DNA from: Dysidea avara
Taxonomy: Eukaryota; Porifera; Demospongiae; Dictyoceratida; Dysideidae
Direction: 5' to 3'
NCBI RefSeq assembly: GCF_963678975.1
Contig: NC_089280.1
Span: forward strand, 15,722,780-15,786,779
DNA length: 64,000 nucleotides
The position numbers were made by a program, and so were the translations under genes. Shown here one piece after another: positions 12,177 through 25,400 of the stretch. Under the pieces are notes generated by a model that worked only from the letters and a program-made list of their open reading frames with translations, made no database searches and was not told the DNA's origin. Numbering within the stretch: the first letter of the stretch is position 1; the number at the start of each line of letters is the position of its first letter.

Positions 12177-12902
12177 AAAACAATCATAGGCGGATCTAGG
12201 AGACACTGCTGTGGTGTGTGTGTGTGTGTGTGTGGGGGGCAGAAAGTTATGAGATAAAATCCACGAATGAAACTCTAGTACACAAGTTACATAACTTTGT
12301 TTGGTACAACTAGATGAATGAATGGCATACACTTTCTAAGACTTTAGTTGGATATCTTCTGAGAAAAACAATTAAAATAGGTTGAATTTGGGAGCATTTT
12401 TCATAGCTATTTAGCTAACAAAATGCATGCTTTGAAAACATGTAAAATTGGTTAGACAAACCTTTTTGATAGTAAAGTGTACTAAATATAAGGCAGTATT
12501 GTTATAATTTACAAATTTGTCAGTTAATGATATTAGAATAGTGACTGCTCTATTAGAGTAGAGATTTCCAACTAAATTAAATAATTAACATTCCATACAT
12601 TCATTGGTATGTACAATATTGTGCATTTTGTCAGGGTCATTTTAGTGCAAACCCCACCTCAATCAGTGGTTCCTATCAAAAGATATAAGGAAAAGAAGTG
12701 GACAGTGTGATGATTTTTGTGTACAGCATTTCAATGCTTTTTATGTATATTGCATGGCACCAAACACAATATACAAAGTGTCATAAATCTAGATAGGAAA
12801 CTAATAACGACATGAAATTTTCACCACATATCTATTTTATGAAGAACAGCATATGAAGTAAGTAAAACCTCTCAAAAGTGACCACTTCTTTGTAGACTGA
12901 CC

Positions 12903-13251
12903 CAGGGCCGCCCACAGGGGGGGGGAAACTGCGGGCCCCAGCCTGAAAGGGGCCCCAGGAGGCCCCATGAAGGGCCCCCTGAATACCTGTTTAAAAGATC
13001 GATATACTCTAATAGAGCAGTCAGATCTAAATACTCTAATAGAGCAGTCACAGTATTCTTCAGAGGAGCAGTGTAGCAAGCTTATAAATAAGGAGATATG
13101 GTTGGTGATGGGTAGTTATTGTCATTGCCAGCAGGTTGTGACCTTTTTTTTTTTTTTTTTTTTTTTTTTTTGGTCTTCACCTTACAACTTGGGTGAAGGG
13201 CCCCACTTTAACTCTTTGCCCTGGGCCCCTTAATTTCTCTGGGCGGCCCTG
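12903..13251. mobile_element. 349-bp hAT MITE, CAGGGCCGCCCA termini
   Basis: Left end CAGGGCCGCCCACAG, right end CTCTGGGCGGCCCTG, flanked by a perfect 8-bp duplication GACTGACC (12895-12902 and 13252-13259). Inside are a 29-base T run (about 13144-13172) and two tandem copies of the shared quasi-palindrome (13003-13050). A degraded copy of the same family is at about 31034-31390. Confidence 0.85.
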
Positions 13252-13449
13252 GACTGACCACTCAGAATATTACATGAATAAAGCAAGTGATGCATAAATA
13301 AAACTGTGTATTATGTAATACTAAATATATATACACAGGTACTTAATGCATTTTCAAGGATAACTAACTAGAAAAATCGGTAATATTTTATAAATGGCAA
13401 GTACTGGCATCACAAGTCGCAATTAACACGTACTTCGGAAACATGACAA

Positions 13450-14073
13450 TCAGATAACACAATGTAAGAGCAACATTATTTTTAATATAGATTTGTTTGG
13501 ACACTGCTCAGCTTTATTTGTCACATTGTAAACACTAAGGATGATAATTATTATATAACACAATGACATCACTGTACTACAAAGAGAAATTATAAATAGT
13601 TTCTGATCAAAATTACAATCACTGAAGCTGCTATAAAATGGATCAAAACAGCAGTAAATACACCAGAATATAACAACAGGTAAGTGTGAAGCCATGTAAG
13701 GTTGGTATGATATGTCAGTCTCCACTTTTGAAAAGATTATGCCGGCTCAACCTTGAACCTTATTTTGCAATTCCGCGCAAGACAACAAACTGCTCACCTT
13801 CAAACTATGCTTGCATCGATGCAGGGGGGTGCCTTGAAGCCCAGGGTGATTGTAATGCTGAATTCTGAGCAGTGTTAGATGGCGATTTACCTTTAAAAGG
13901 GCCATATTTCCATCGTAATCCAACATCAATCGTCCTCCAATCAAAAAACACATGGAAAAATCGAAATCAGCATATACGGTTTGCCCAGAACCACTTTCTT
14001 CGTCCTCATCAGCAGCAGATTCACGCGGAAACACTCGGAAACTTCGGCTATCACAGGTGCCACATTCTTCCAA
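13450..14073 (-). CDS. uncertain open frames inside the 2.4-kb element
   Basis: Two minus-strand frames, 14073-13747 (108 codons, acidic near the N end, DEDEESGSG) and 13725-13450 (91 codons, two hydrophobic stretches), lie in the extra segment of the hAT-type element. They could be a captured gene or remnant. I recognise no domain, and no hAT transposase motif (such as the C-terminal dimerisation block) is evident. Confidence 0.2.
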
Positions 14074-14597
14074 TTAGAATTACGTACGCAATTATTTGTA
14101 TGGGCTTCCTATGGAGATTTTTATTTCTCAAACTTTGATTTGCTGTATTTCAATAAATACCGCATGGATTTTAATCCAGTGAAGTGCAATACAAAGTACG
14201 AAGCATTGGCTACCATTTACTGGAACGGCAGCTTGTGAAACGTTATTGAAGGTGTATAATTTAAGTAGCAAAAATATGTGTGAAAAATTGGTAGGTTGGA
14301 AATCGCTAATTAGAGTAGTGACTGCTCTGTTAGAGTATCTCGATCTTTAGCACAAAAATTCTAACTTATTATTAGTCTCATTTTCTTCACAGTGTACAGT
14401 TTATAACTGTCAAGTGCATTTATAACTGTTGTCTTCTGTTTACCTGTTGGTTCTCTGTACTTCTGAATACAGTGTGAATGCATGATTCTTGTTTCTGGTG
14501 TACTAAATATTATAGTCCTGTAAGTTCAAGGGGGGCAAGAGAGGGGCGGGGGGCAAACCTCCCTTGGCCTTCCCTCAGATCCACCTATGAAAACAAT

Positions 14598-15076
14598 ATT
14601 GATGATCCCACATGCAACATCTGTAATATATAATCTGCAATTCTGCTGCATGCATGGTTATTCGTTATGTGCATGCATGCATGCATCTTTCTATATTATT
14701 CATAACAAGCTTTGAATGCCAACAATACACTCATGTATAGGTTTCTCACATGTTTTATGTATAGAACTGCATTTTCATGATCCTTTAAGATTATTCATGT
14801 GTCGTGCATACTTGCGTCATCTAATTTCAAATCACTTTTCATTTAGCATAGACTCAATGTACCTGTGTTTAAGTTATGCACATTGAGGCCTGTGGTATGC
14901 ACAAATAAATAATTATATAGAAAAGATATAATAGTGTGAAGTATCTAGAACACATAACAATAAAGCATACATGTGCTTATATGTATTTCAAGTTGAAGAA
15001 TGGCCATAGTATTCTTCTACATGCATCTGGATGATTTTCAACAGGCAAGTAAAAGCTGTGACCATTACACATCATT
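14598..15076. other. no gene seen
   Basis: AT-rich, with GCATGCATGCATGC-type alternations near 14670. No coding or repeat call. Confidence 0.4.
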
Positions 15077-15485
15077 CTAAGTAGCTGTACTTCCAAGTCC
15101 TTCCCAGCATTTCAAAGCATAGTGAATACAGTTATTTCTTGCTAACTGATATGGATCATTGAAGTTGGCACCATTCTCTCCTAGGCTATGAAACAATGAA
15201 TCAAGATTCACCGAATTGACATCCATTTCTAGGAGACTAGAAAATGGGTGATGCCTGTTTGTGTAACACAAGCTCCTTTATGAACAGAATCTTTCTTGTT
15301 CTTATACAAGCCACAGACTGTGTTAGTATCTATTTTCTCTTTCTATCGTACTCCACAGTTCATGTTCAGTGCCTAGATAACACTGATCTGTATGAAACCA
15401 TATATATTGATGGTGGCCACTGGGAATTCCAGGAATTACCTCTAACACTTGTCTACCATAAAATATTGCCTGCAAGCATTATAGC
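15077..15485 (-). CDS. possible exons of an unrecognised gene with an NNCIHYA motif
   Basis: Minus-strand block about 15226-15077, after an acceptor TCTCCTAG, encodes SLGENGANFNDPYQLARNNC followed by IHYALKCWEGLG and then a stop. An upstream block (about 15470-15330, after an acceptor TTGCAG) reads AIFYGRQVLEVIPGIPSGHH. A His in the upstream block and an NC motif downstream are reminiscent of small papain-like (NlpC/LRAT-type) hydrolases, but the two blocks were not joined in phase and the first runs into a stop, so this may be a remnant. Confidence 0.25.
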
Positions 15486-15500
15486 CATTAATTGGCAATA

Positions 15501-16540
15501 GGTGCAAATTCCAATAGTTTTAATACTGTTAAGCCAAGATCCATCCATCCATTCTCAATCGGCTCATGGCAGAGTTATAAAGGAATGCATTTATTCTAGA
15601 AGTTTATTGGCTTGCATGTGCTTATGCAACCATCACCCATCTATTTCACCTGCAAACAATAGTAACTGTTAGTGTAGCTGGTGTATGCATTTTAGAAAGA
15701 GGAAGCTTCACAATAGTGTACCTGTAATGGCAGAAGTTTGCACAGAAATAACAACTAACCTACAGTAAGGGAATATTCAATTACAATCATGGCAAGTAGA
15801 CCAAAATTACTCAGCCAGTGCTTTCTTGTTACATGCATGCATAGGTATCATGTCAGGATGAAAACATGCATGATGTATACAGTCGTCAATTGTGGTATGT
15901 ATGTCATGACTGTTTATTGCTAAATTGTAAAGCAGCCTTATTGGTATAAAAGTTAGGTAGTTATTCAAAATTGCTTTCACACATACATGTGTAACATGTA
16001 GTATTTATTGATTAGTTATGCATGATTAGATCAGGGAATGACATAAGCATGCATGGGTAATACCCAGGGATTATACCATCAGTCCACCATAAGACCAATA
16101 TGCACACCTCACAATTTACCACAGCCATGCAGATGTGTGCATTTTAAACCTCCATGCATAAGTTTTGATATGTAGTGCAAGTTAGGGGGTGAAAGTTAAT
16201 ATTTATTGTACAAACATGATACTATCAATTTGTGGTACAAATTGAAAAGCATTGTCCTCATATTATGTACTGTTTAGGATAGCAACCTACAATAGGGTTA
16301 ACTGGTCACAAAGCAACCTGTGATCTCGCCTTTTGTTGTTCACTCCATTGATCAAATGAAAATCAAAAACAAAAAGGTTCTACTGATAACTTACCTTTTT
16401 GTACAAGACAGGTGTCATTTACATTGGATTGGAACACCATTGTAATACTGCCATTGAGTTAAAGGGAGTAAAGCTCAATGCTAGCAAGTACAGTTTGTTT
16501 TGCCCTTTCTTCATTTATTTTACCCATAAGTTTTTGTAAC
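15501..16540. other. no gene seen
   Basis: AT-rich with CATGCATG stretches. No splice-supported exon and no clear repeat. Confidence 0.4.
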
Positions 16541-17031
16541 CAGTGTTGGGCAAGTTACTTTGTAAAAGTAACTAGTTACATATTACATGCAACTGAACTG
16601 TTTAGTTACAGTTACATATTACCCATAAAATAAAGTAACTATAATAATATTACATATTATATTACTTTGTGTCCACAGCCTTAAGCTGTCACGTGTGAAA
16701 CTACCATCTTATCACGTGACATGATTGCGTTGTTGGACAATGTGCAAATCTTAGTTATAAGTAAGAAGTTGGTGAATAAGCTTCATTCAGTGGCTAAGCG
16801 TTACTCAGTGGATTACTAACAAGATTAGTAACTTCGTTACTTGTAGTCATAATATTAGATTTGTTACAGTAACTATATTACTTAGAACACGAGTTAAATC
16901 TGTAAGTAAAGTAACTTGAGTTATATTACCTGTTTTTATAGCGTATTTTGTTATATTACTTAGTTACCACAAAAGTAATAATATTACGTAACGCGTTACG
17001 TTACATAAGTAACGAGTTACTCCCAACACTG
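16541..17031. mobile_element. 491-bp hAT MITE, CAGTGTTGGG termini
   Basis: Left end CAGTGTTGGGCAAGTTACTT, right end inverse AGTAACTCGTT...CCCAACACTG, flanked by the perfect 8-bp duplication TTTGTAAC (16533-16540 and 17032-17039). The interior is full of GTAACT/AGTTAC repeats. This terminus type is widespread in animal hAT MITEs. Confidence 0.88.
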
Positions 17032-17039
17032 TTTGTAAC

Positions 17040-18088
17040 ACACATAAAATGCACCTAGAAGGTGCAGCCTAGCTTGGTAACTGATTTGTGGCTATCCCTC
17101 ACCCACATTGTCTGCAGGTTTCCTACATGTAAGCAATTCAGAACCTGCAGGAAAGAGAAAAGCCTAATTTGAATATTGCAAACATGACAACTGAATCACA
17201 TTAAAAAAAACTTAAAAGACATCAGTATATTGTATTATTGATCACACACCATTGTGAAACCACATACAGTGGACATTTACCTGATGCTCATGTCATGCTA
17301 GACAGGGCATTCTTCTTGGATAACACCTTTATTGTATGACATAAGGTGCATAGTTTGAACTTTCCCTAATGTGGTGTGCTATTTGGCTGAGCTATATACA
17401 CCATCAAAGTAAACTATAGTCATTATTGGGTTACTGCTATTATGTGTCAGCAATTCATTGAATTTTTGATGCATAGACCACTGCAGCCTTGTGAACAAAA
17501 TTTAATTTAGCAATATTTCTGAAGCATTGGATTATTATCATATGATCATCACTGCATGCACAAGACATTTAAACATCCTTCAAACAGTCACCGTAAACAA
17601 CAAACAATCTGACAAAAATATTGATGCATATAATGCACCATCAGCAACAGTGCAAGAAATTGTATGGCAAATCCATTAGAGAAGAATGCAAGGACAAAGT
17701 GATGCTCCCATAGCCACATGTAGGGCAATACATAAGTCCGAGCACTGTACTTATATAGCATAATGCAGTGCTTGGCTTGTTGACTATCCAGATTTTGTCT
17801 TGGTTCTTAAGAGCTCCTTATTCTATTTTCCAACAGTGTGTAAGGAAATTAAGTTAGCCCAGCATTCAAATCCTGCACTGCATTTGCCAACCTTGGCGTA
17901 ATAGCCTGGACTTATGTACATATCAAGATAGTACATGTGTGTACCCACATTCATACACTAACACATTTACATATGGTATTTAAAATGACAACAAATCATG
18001 TAATTGGTAGTATAGGTCGTATATTGTTGTATACACAGAATTACAAGTGTGACTTAGACTGAATGCTGTCATTTCACTGCACTGTTGT
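17040..18088. other. no gene seen
   Basis: 3' flank of SPAG16. No open frame with splice support. Confidence 0.4.
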
Positions 18089-21000
18089 TTATTCCCATAT
18101 TGCTACCACTCCATCAGATGATCCAGATATCATCATGGCACTACGTTGATCAAATATCACCGTCTGTACTGCTTCATTGTGTCCCTCTAGTTGATCAGTC
18201 TGTAGATAATGTGAGGTAATAACCCAACGACTTGTAGTGTTGGTCTATACTGACCTTTTGGGAATCTATTGTATGCATCTTGATGGTACCATCATTACTT
18301 GCTAAAGCTAATAATGTTCCTGTGTTGAACAATTACAAAGAAAGTGGACGAATAAGTCAAACATAATTAAATTTTGGTTTGTTAGCTATTGAAATGTGGC
18401 CAAGTAAGAAAATTTCACTGAAATGGGAATAATATATCTACATACTGACTTCAACAAACACTTTAACAAAGTGTGCAAATCATATGAGGGAAATCAGTGG
18501 TTCGGCAAATTTAAAGTTAACGTTGACTAAGGGGTGTGAAATCTTTTTCCTGATCAAATCACAGTAACTGAGTGAACATTTATGGAATTTATGGACTCTA
18601 TATAAAATTATAGTATAGACTAATCACCAACCAATCAGATTATGTGATGCATTACACATAATTGACTTTTGTATTTGTTTGTTTCCTTACCACAGCCTCA
18701 TGGTAATGAATGTTCAAGATACCCGAAGGCTTTTATCCAGCAAATCATCCAAGATATACAATATAGACAGCGCTCCTTCAATTACAATATGCTCAAAGGC
18801 TAGTTTTGTGTGCAGTCTGTCTAGCAACTAAGATGCAGTTTCACAGAGTTATTTTCAAAGTTGTCAGCCATGCTGTTTACAATAGCGGTGCTCTTGCTCG
18901 CTTGCTGTGTTTGAACGCATGCTCTTGTGTCCATGATGATCTGTGGATAACTACAAAATGTGGAAAGGGCCTCGTGTAATAATTTGTTACAGGACTATAT
19001 GGCATCAGAAACTCTCTCCTCCTATACTGCCTGCACGTTTTGTTTGATTGGTGGAGAAAGGCACAGTTTGTATAAAAATCTGCAACTACAGTATTTGCTT
19101 TTGTTGTACCTTGTAACACCATTATTCAGTGGTACTGAGGCAACTAACATGGTTCCCATGGTACAAAGAGATACTGAGCTGATTTATTTATCTTAGTTAT
19201 TTTTTCTCTTTTCTCATATGGCATTTGTTGATGTGCCAATCATGAGGAATTATATTTACAGATGAAGATCTTCCATCAGAATATTAGATTGGCAAGATAG
19301 TCTTACAACCAACTAGGGTCAGCGTCTAGCTGATCATGACAGACTGTTTTACAACAACAATGCATTTATAAGATAGGACAAGTTGACTACAAAACAAGAC
19401 TCACTGTTAGGATCAAATGTTAATTGGTTCAGTGAATATGATCCAAACTGCATAGTAGTCATTGCTTCAGTTTGTCCCCTAGTATCCCATAGGTAGGCAT
19501 GTCCAAATGAGTCACCAGAAGCAATAGTGTCACCCTGTGTGATGTGATGACAATAGCAGCTTATAAAGGTTATCTGATAACTGGTAAATGTTGTGTTACT
19601 GAGGACAATATGTGCCAATTTCTACACTAGTTTGCACTTTGTAGATGAGTATATTGCTATAAGTTCCTCTCATTACAAAATCAAATGTTGAAGACTGTAT
19701 TTATCAAGTTAGGACTTGTAATGGACAAACATTATGAAGACTAAAAAACATATATGTACAGTAGACCCTCAGTTATCTGACCCTTCTTTATCCATAATTG
19801 GAATGACTGTTCTATTAGAGTATTTTGGCTTCTAGTGTACGTTCTATTAGAGTATTTCAATAGAACTCTATATAAATGTATGGGCTTCAGTTATTCAAAC
19901 AATTCATTTATCTGAACACTTTTACAATTGCCTGAGACACAAACCCTAGCACTCTAGTACCTTTATATTAACTGTGGCATAATTGCAGGAGTGTTCGTGG
20001 CCATAGAAAGTATGGCAGCATAAACCCTACAAGGAATCACACTATACACACACTTATTAATCAATGTGTAACTAACAGTTCTACAGTCCCACAATGACAC
20101 AGTCCTATCAGCAGAACAACTACACAACACACTGGAGTAAGGTAGGAACTGAACACTGTTCACTGAATCAGCATGTCCTCGTAGCGTCAGTACACAATGC
20201 TTGCTACATTATAATGATACAGTTACTGAGAGTAGATTCATACTGTAAACTACTAACCTAGTCACATCCCACACACGTATAGTCTGATCCATTGATGATG
20301 ATGCCAGTATGTTAGCAGTTGAGTGCCAAGAACATCCCCACACTACATTTTAATAGTGTATAATAAATACAAGAAAATACATAATGACTTTACCAGGTTG
20401 TATATGTTCTGATAATGTGAGCATACACTGGTTCTTAGTGAAGTCCCATATTTTAACGGTACCATCACCAGAACATGTGGCCAGATATAGTCCACTGTAT
20501 ACATTTCAGAGATATGATACCATAAAGTGTGACATACATATTTACCTATTATGAAAGTCTGCATCTCCTAGCCAATCCTTGTGTCCCTCTCCAGTCATCA
20601 ATAATTCACCACTACAACCCATTTATGTAAATATTTGACCATTAATTAACAAGGGAAATACCCTGGGATATTCCATAATTTCCATGTATGGTCATCACTA
20701 CATGAGACAGCAAGTGGCTTGGTAGGATGGTAACATAATCTACAAATAACAGAATTTAAATTTATTTTTAAGGTTATCCTTATACCTGCTGACACCACAC
20801 TCATGGGCCTGAAAGGAGTTAGTCATCTTAAATCCTCCAGTTCTTGTTAAATGAGCACACATTGGCAGTGCTGAATAAGTCAAATAAGGATTGGCTTGGT
20901 TATGTGGGAAAGAAAATTCCTACAAGCAGGTTAATACACCAGATAGCAATTATTGTGATGTGGCTACCTTCTTTGTTTTCCCAGCCATAGTAGGTAGAAC

Positions 21001-22319
21001 TTCATTAACAGGCTCAGCAGGTTTTCTAACACTATCAGTATCATGTGTAACAGGTTCTCGTGCAGGAGTCACAGGAATGGTAGCCGTGACCACAGGAACT
21101 GGTTGTGGGTTGCTAGTATTATCAGATAATGGCTGAAGACAGGCTAACGTAGACTGGAGATTATTCAACTACACAGAATACTAATAGAATATCTAGATAC
21201 ATTCATTGCAGTCACCTCAGTTATGGTCTTGTCTCGTTCAAGTCTAGCTAGCATCTTTTCTCTAGTGGCAGTCTACAAAATGATCTTATATAAACCTTGC
21301 ATAATTGTAGTATAATACCTCATATTTCTGCTTCAGTTGTTGCATAGCTGGTTCATAAGAAGCATAATGTTTCCTCAATCTATGTATATACAATTAGACA
21401 GTGTGTAAATATAGCTGTGCAGGCCCTATGTAGCCGATTGTACCTTTTAATATCAATTATAAGCCTGTTCTTTTCCTGAAGTGTCTGCCTGTGGTGCATC
21501 CTATGGTAATCCCTTTCTTTTTTCATTTTAACATATTTTTCTTTTGCTATTCTGCTAAGTAGGATGTTGGATACGATAAGAGACAGATACTAATTCAATA
21601 ACAAACTTTGCAGCTTCTTTGAAACCTTCTGTTTCAGCCTTTAACATTTCTATTTCCTTATCCAATTGACGATTCCTAAATCATCCTAAATCAACATGTA
21701 GCTAAGTATTGCATGGTCTGATTGTTGGTACAGACTCGCACAGTGACACATGCACTTACTGTGAATAAACATCAGGAAGAGATGGATTGTCTGCAGACTT
21801 CCTCAGTTTTCCAGTTTGAGCCATCTCATACCATTCAGTTTGGAAGCAGTTTAAAGTGCGTAACATCCCCATACGCAATAAAAAGTTTCTCACAAAATCA
21901 TCAACCACCTCAGAACGCTAACAATACTATCTATAAGTCTACAAGAGCTAAATATTTATTCCCAACCTGAGTCAATGTAGGTTCAATGGATGTAGTGGAA
22001 GCACGAACAGCAGGTTCTGTTATTAGGTTCTACACACAAGCATATAATCTAACTGCATCTTCATATAACATGCACGTACTATGCTACGTGATTTCTTGCT
22101 CTTCACTCGCTTCACAATAGCCTCCCAGTCTTCATCTTGGTCTGACGACGACGCACTATCCACCACCACTTCTTGATAAGCTTGCTCGTCGTCTCCATCG
22201 TCTTCTTCTAGCGTAGCCTCTGAGATGACGTATAAATCAGATCAGGTACTCATAAAACACGACACGTCACGAGTATGCTAACCTGTGATATAATACAGTG
22301 CGTCTTCTTCGACCTCCAT
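18089..22319 (-). CDS. SPAG16: SPAG16/PF20 ciliary central-apparatus WD40 protein, about 19 exons
   Basis: Ortholog of SPAG16 (Chlamydomonas PF20), a scaffold of the central pair of motile 9+2 cilia. ATG at 22319 (MEVEEDALYYIT), then an acidic exon (22219-22080), VVDDFVRNFLLRMGMLRTLN with CFQTEWYEMAQ (about 21918-21765), the coiled-coil block MKKERDYHRMHHRQTLQEKN (about 21558-21446), LRKHYASYEPAMQQLKQKYE (21377-21320) and TATREKMLARLERDKTITE (21272-21217). A Pro/Thr linker (about 21170-20969) precedes seven WD40 blades: SFQAHECGVSR, HPTKPLAVSCSDDHTWKLWN, GHKDWLGDADF, LYLATCSGDGTVKIWDF, STANILASSSMDQTIRVWDV, LRGHADSVNSVQFLPYSS and GLCCHTFYGHEHSCNYAT, continuing to IASGDSFGHAYLWDTRGQ, ASNDGTIKM, and the final LEGHNEAVQTVIFDQRSA...AIWE with TAA at 18091-18089. 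The join between about 19972 and 19535 is not certain. A 1.1-kb intron (about 18323-19403) is the longest. An X-box lies 17 bp upstream of the ATG. Confidence 0.93.
19759..19950. mobile_element. Tigger/pogo-like MITE in a SPAG16 intron
   Basis: Starts TA-CAGTAGACCCTCAGTTATC and contains TTATCTGAACACTTTTACAAT near the other end. Two copies of the shared quasi-palindrome occur inside (19803-19820, 19842-19858). Related copies: 33828-34027 and 47484-47693. The right terminus is eroded here. Confidence 0.6.
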
Positions 22320-22335
22320 TTTGTTTTATAGTGTT

Positions 22336-22349
22336 GTCGTCATAGCAAC
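22336..22349. promoter_or_regulatory. RFX X-box in the SPAG16 / divergent-gene promoter
   Basis: GTCGTCATAGCAAC fits the RFX X-box pattern (GTHNYC-AT-RRNAAC) at every position. It sits 17 bp upstream of the SPAG16 ATG and about 144 bp upstream of the candidate ATG of the divergent plus-strand gene. RFX factors drive ciliary genes across animals, so an X-box at SPAG16 is expected biologically. The site is near-symmetrical and could serve both genes. Confidence 0.65.
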
Positions 22350-22492
22350 AGAGATACAAAGTGATTCGCGAGCATTGATTGTGGCGACAGAGGTGAAAGA
22401 AATATAAAAGCATTCTGTGTTAATCTACGGCATGCTTTTCTTTCCTCTGTAGTGTTCCTTTTGAAGAAGATTTCCGGGAATATCCGCGAACA

Positions 22493-25400
22493 ATGTCCCT
22501 AAGGGCGGAGATACATGCATTCAGCTCCTGGAGCAGTGTGAAATTATCCCCAGTCATGACCACTGATAATATTCTGCATTCTATCACACAAGGGAACACT
22601 ATGAAAATATTTCTAGAAAGTAATAGAGCTATTGTAGCTAGCACTCTAGCCTAATACACCGACTCCATTGCTTAATTCACTGCAGCCAGCCATTTCTGGG
22701 GTGGTATCATAGATAATGTAAACTATGGTTGCATGTACTAATTAAAGGCAGGTATTCCCGAGCTCCAGAGAAGGATAATAATAAGTCTAAAAGCATGGCA
22801 TAGCACGTGTGAACATTAAAATTGTGTTACACATCCTTAGGTGTAACTGGTGAGTGTCCAAAGAGATTAGGATCACTTGATGGGTTAGTTGATGATATGG
22901 AAGATAGTTTTTAATCATGATATTGCAGACTTACAGAATCTCAGAAAGTAACACGGTCCGAGTGGTTTATTAGTGCACTGAAAAACAAGTTAGTGAAATA
23001 CAGTCCAAAACCAGTATTGCTTTTGCAATGCAGGGAGAAGATACCTCCAATGCTTAGGGTTAATTTGGAAATGTTTGCAAAGGGATCTAAAACACACGTA
23101 AGTCTACAACAGAGAACATGGAAGAGAATTTAACTTCTTCTCACCAAGGTACTAACTGTGCTGTGGCAACTAGTATGCAACGACATCAAGTCCATGTGGA
23201 AATTTTCTCGGGTCATGCAAAGCAATAATGATATCATAGTGTTAGCAGAGCCATTTGTGGTCAGTGTGAATCATGTGTCTATGTATGTGTCCAAGTGTTA
23301 TTTCTTGTATAGTTGGGGCCACATACAATATACAGATCTGATGAAATATCACTCTTTCATTTGGACAAAGACGGGATGTCAATTACAAGAAAGCTTAAGA
23401 AAAAGTAACTTAACATCCTTATATGTATAATAATATGTTTTATCTATATGGTCTACAGATCCACATATTCATATTCCCAGTATCTCAAGAGAATGATCAC
23501 TTCACAATTGGAGGTTACGTTGATGCATTATGTAGCACACAATATGTTAAGTGTATTGTATTATGTGTAGAGTACAGGGGAGCCAGGTTGTCAAGATATA
23601 ATACAAGTGAGATGGGTTGTGATTGTACATTGAATACTTTTCATTTCTAGTCTTGGGATGATTTACTAAATAACAGGTAATTTGTTGTGTACATAGTGAC
23701 CAATAGTGCCTGTATGTTTTAAGAGTATTTTTACTATTTTATTTATGTGTTGTTGCCAAGAAGTTGTGACTTTCATGAGACATGCAAAGTATTCTATGAT
23801 CTTGAAGTGTGTGTTGATGAAAAGGGGGCAATGATAGGGTTGAAGGGTTGGTCAATTTGTAGAATCAGATTTCCTTCTGGGGATGCAGGTGCTCTTTGTA
23901 TACCACTCTTCCCATGAGATCTCGTGAGCTTGAAAATCTTTCACTTGTACTCACTCATCAGGCTATTGGCTCTGTATGGGGTTGTGGAGTATAGTAGGGA
24001 TATACTTATAGAGCTGTGCATTTAGATTGTTATTGCTATGCGTACGTATTGATTGTCTGTAGTTGATTTATTTCATTATCCATGGTTGCAATTTATGATT
24101 CAATCTCTTTTCACCAGGATTTGGTGTGGACTGATCAATTCTTTCTTACCAGGAACTTTCACTACTGAAGTACTACTCAATGACAGGTATAATAGATTTG
24201 TTAGATGTTGGTGATATTCTGCATTCAACGGTAACTTGAAGTTTGGTATAATTTGGTAGGCAAAATTTTGTATGCCATATATCCTAATATTTGGTGCCAC
24301 TGAAATATACCTTTGCTCTACCTATGACATATAGCTGTATTAAATATGTACCTACAGTACTGGAAATGTACATCCATTTATAACCTCCTAGATGGTCAAT
24401 TAATCTTGCTCTCAAAGTTGCCACTAAAATGTTCAAGATTAACTGTTTGGTAGATTCTGAAGATCTCAGCCAGGTGGGTTCAACCATATAATAGTATGAT
24501 AACTACAAAATGTACCTTTAAAATTGCATATCATAATATCCACATATATGGGACCTCTCATATCATGTATGTAGCTTGTCAAGGTTCAGCTGATTTCATT
24601 TCTTGGCTCAAGCAGTCACAGCAAAATTAATACATCATCAGTGTGGTTGCAAGGTCCCAGCAAGAAATGCTTTATCCTTAGCTTATCTAGCTGTAAAGCC
24701 AGGAGTAATTGTGTGTATGTCAAGGCATGGCGCCGGCTTTTGTAGTAAATATTCATGTAGAAAGCACAATAGAACTCAGAACATATTGCTGGTAATGACA
24801 CAGTTTGTTTTGATTTGTTTTTAAGGGTGACTCATCAGCTATATCAGCATTTCTTACCTGGTTCTTTTTGTGTGGCTTTCAGTTACGGCAAGCCATGGCA
24901 GTTGTCAGGAGAATGGTAATACATCATTAAACACTGTGGTAGATCTGTAACAGCACATATACAATTTCAGACTTACCTGCAAGAGAAGATCACTGATTTA
25001 AAGAAGAAATATTCTGCATGGCAAGATTCTCAGGATAGTACCAAACTAGAAGTGTGTGACATCATAAAGTGAGCTACAGTAACTGTAGTAGAACACTGTA
25101 CTTTTCCTCATATTATAATAGGCGGAAGGAGTTAGAAACAAGTATGGAGTCTACAGAGAAAGGTGTTTACCTTATTTTACATATACACATCTTACATCAC
25201 TGGTTTAGTGAAGTCAATAAATCATGGTTCATACAGTAAAATGGCAAGGGGAATTGTAGGTGCATTAACTAAGTAGCATAAAAATTAAGGCATTACTTGT
25301 GCAAATATATTGTCAACTAATAGTTTGTCTATGATGTGATACTTATCTGACATCTATGTGTAAATATGTACAGAGATTGACTGGCTGTCTAGAGTATATG

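Larger units (their letters stand above)
12185..14589. mobile_element. 2.4-kb hAT-type element with CATAGGYGGATCT termini
   Basis: Begins CATAGGCGGATCTAGGAG and ends with the inverse of CATAGGTGGATCTGAGGG. Both sides carry a perfect 8-bp duplication AAAACAAT (12177-12184 and 14590-14597), typical of hAT insertion. The outer parts (12185-12563 and 14306-14589) match, in reverse, the two halves of the 0.85-kb element at 37792-38636. The intervening 1.7 kb is extra. At both junctions with the extra segment there is a copy of the shared quasi-palindrome (12541-12560 and 14309-14328), and the extra segment has inverted ends GATTTCCAAC / GTTGGAAATC. It contains another hAT MITE (12903-13251). Confidence 0.75.

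Noticed and set aside
18877-19196. Overlapping 78-81-codon frames in the SPAG16 intron
   Set aside because: They overlap on opposite strands without recognisable motifs, typical of chance frames in a long intron.
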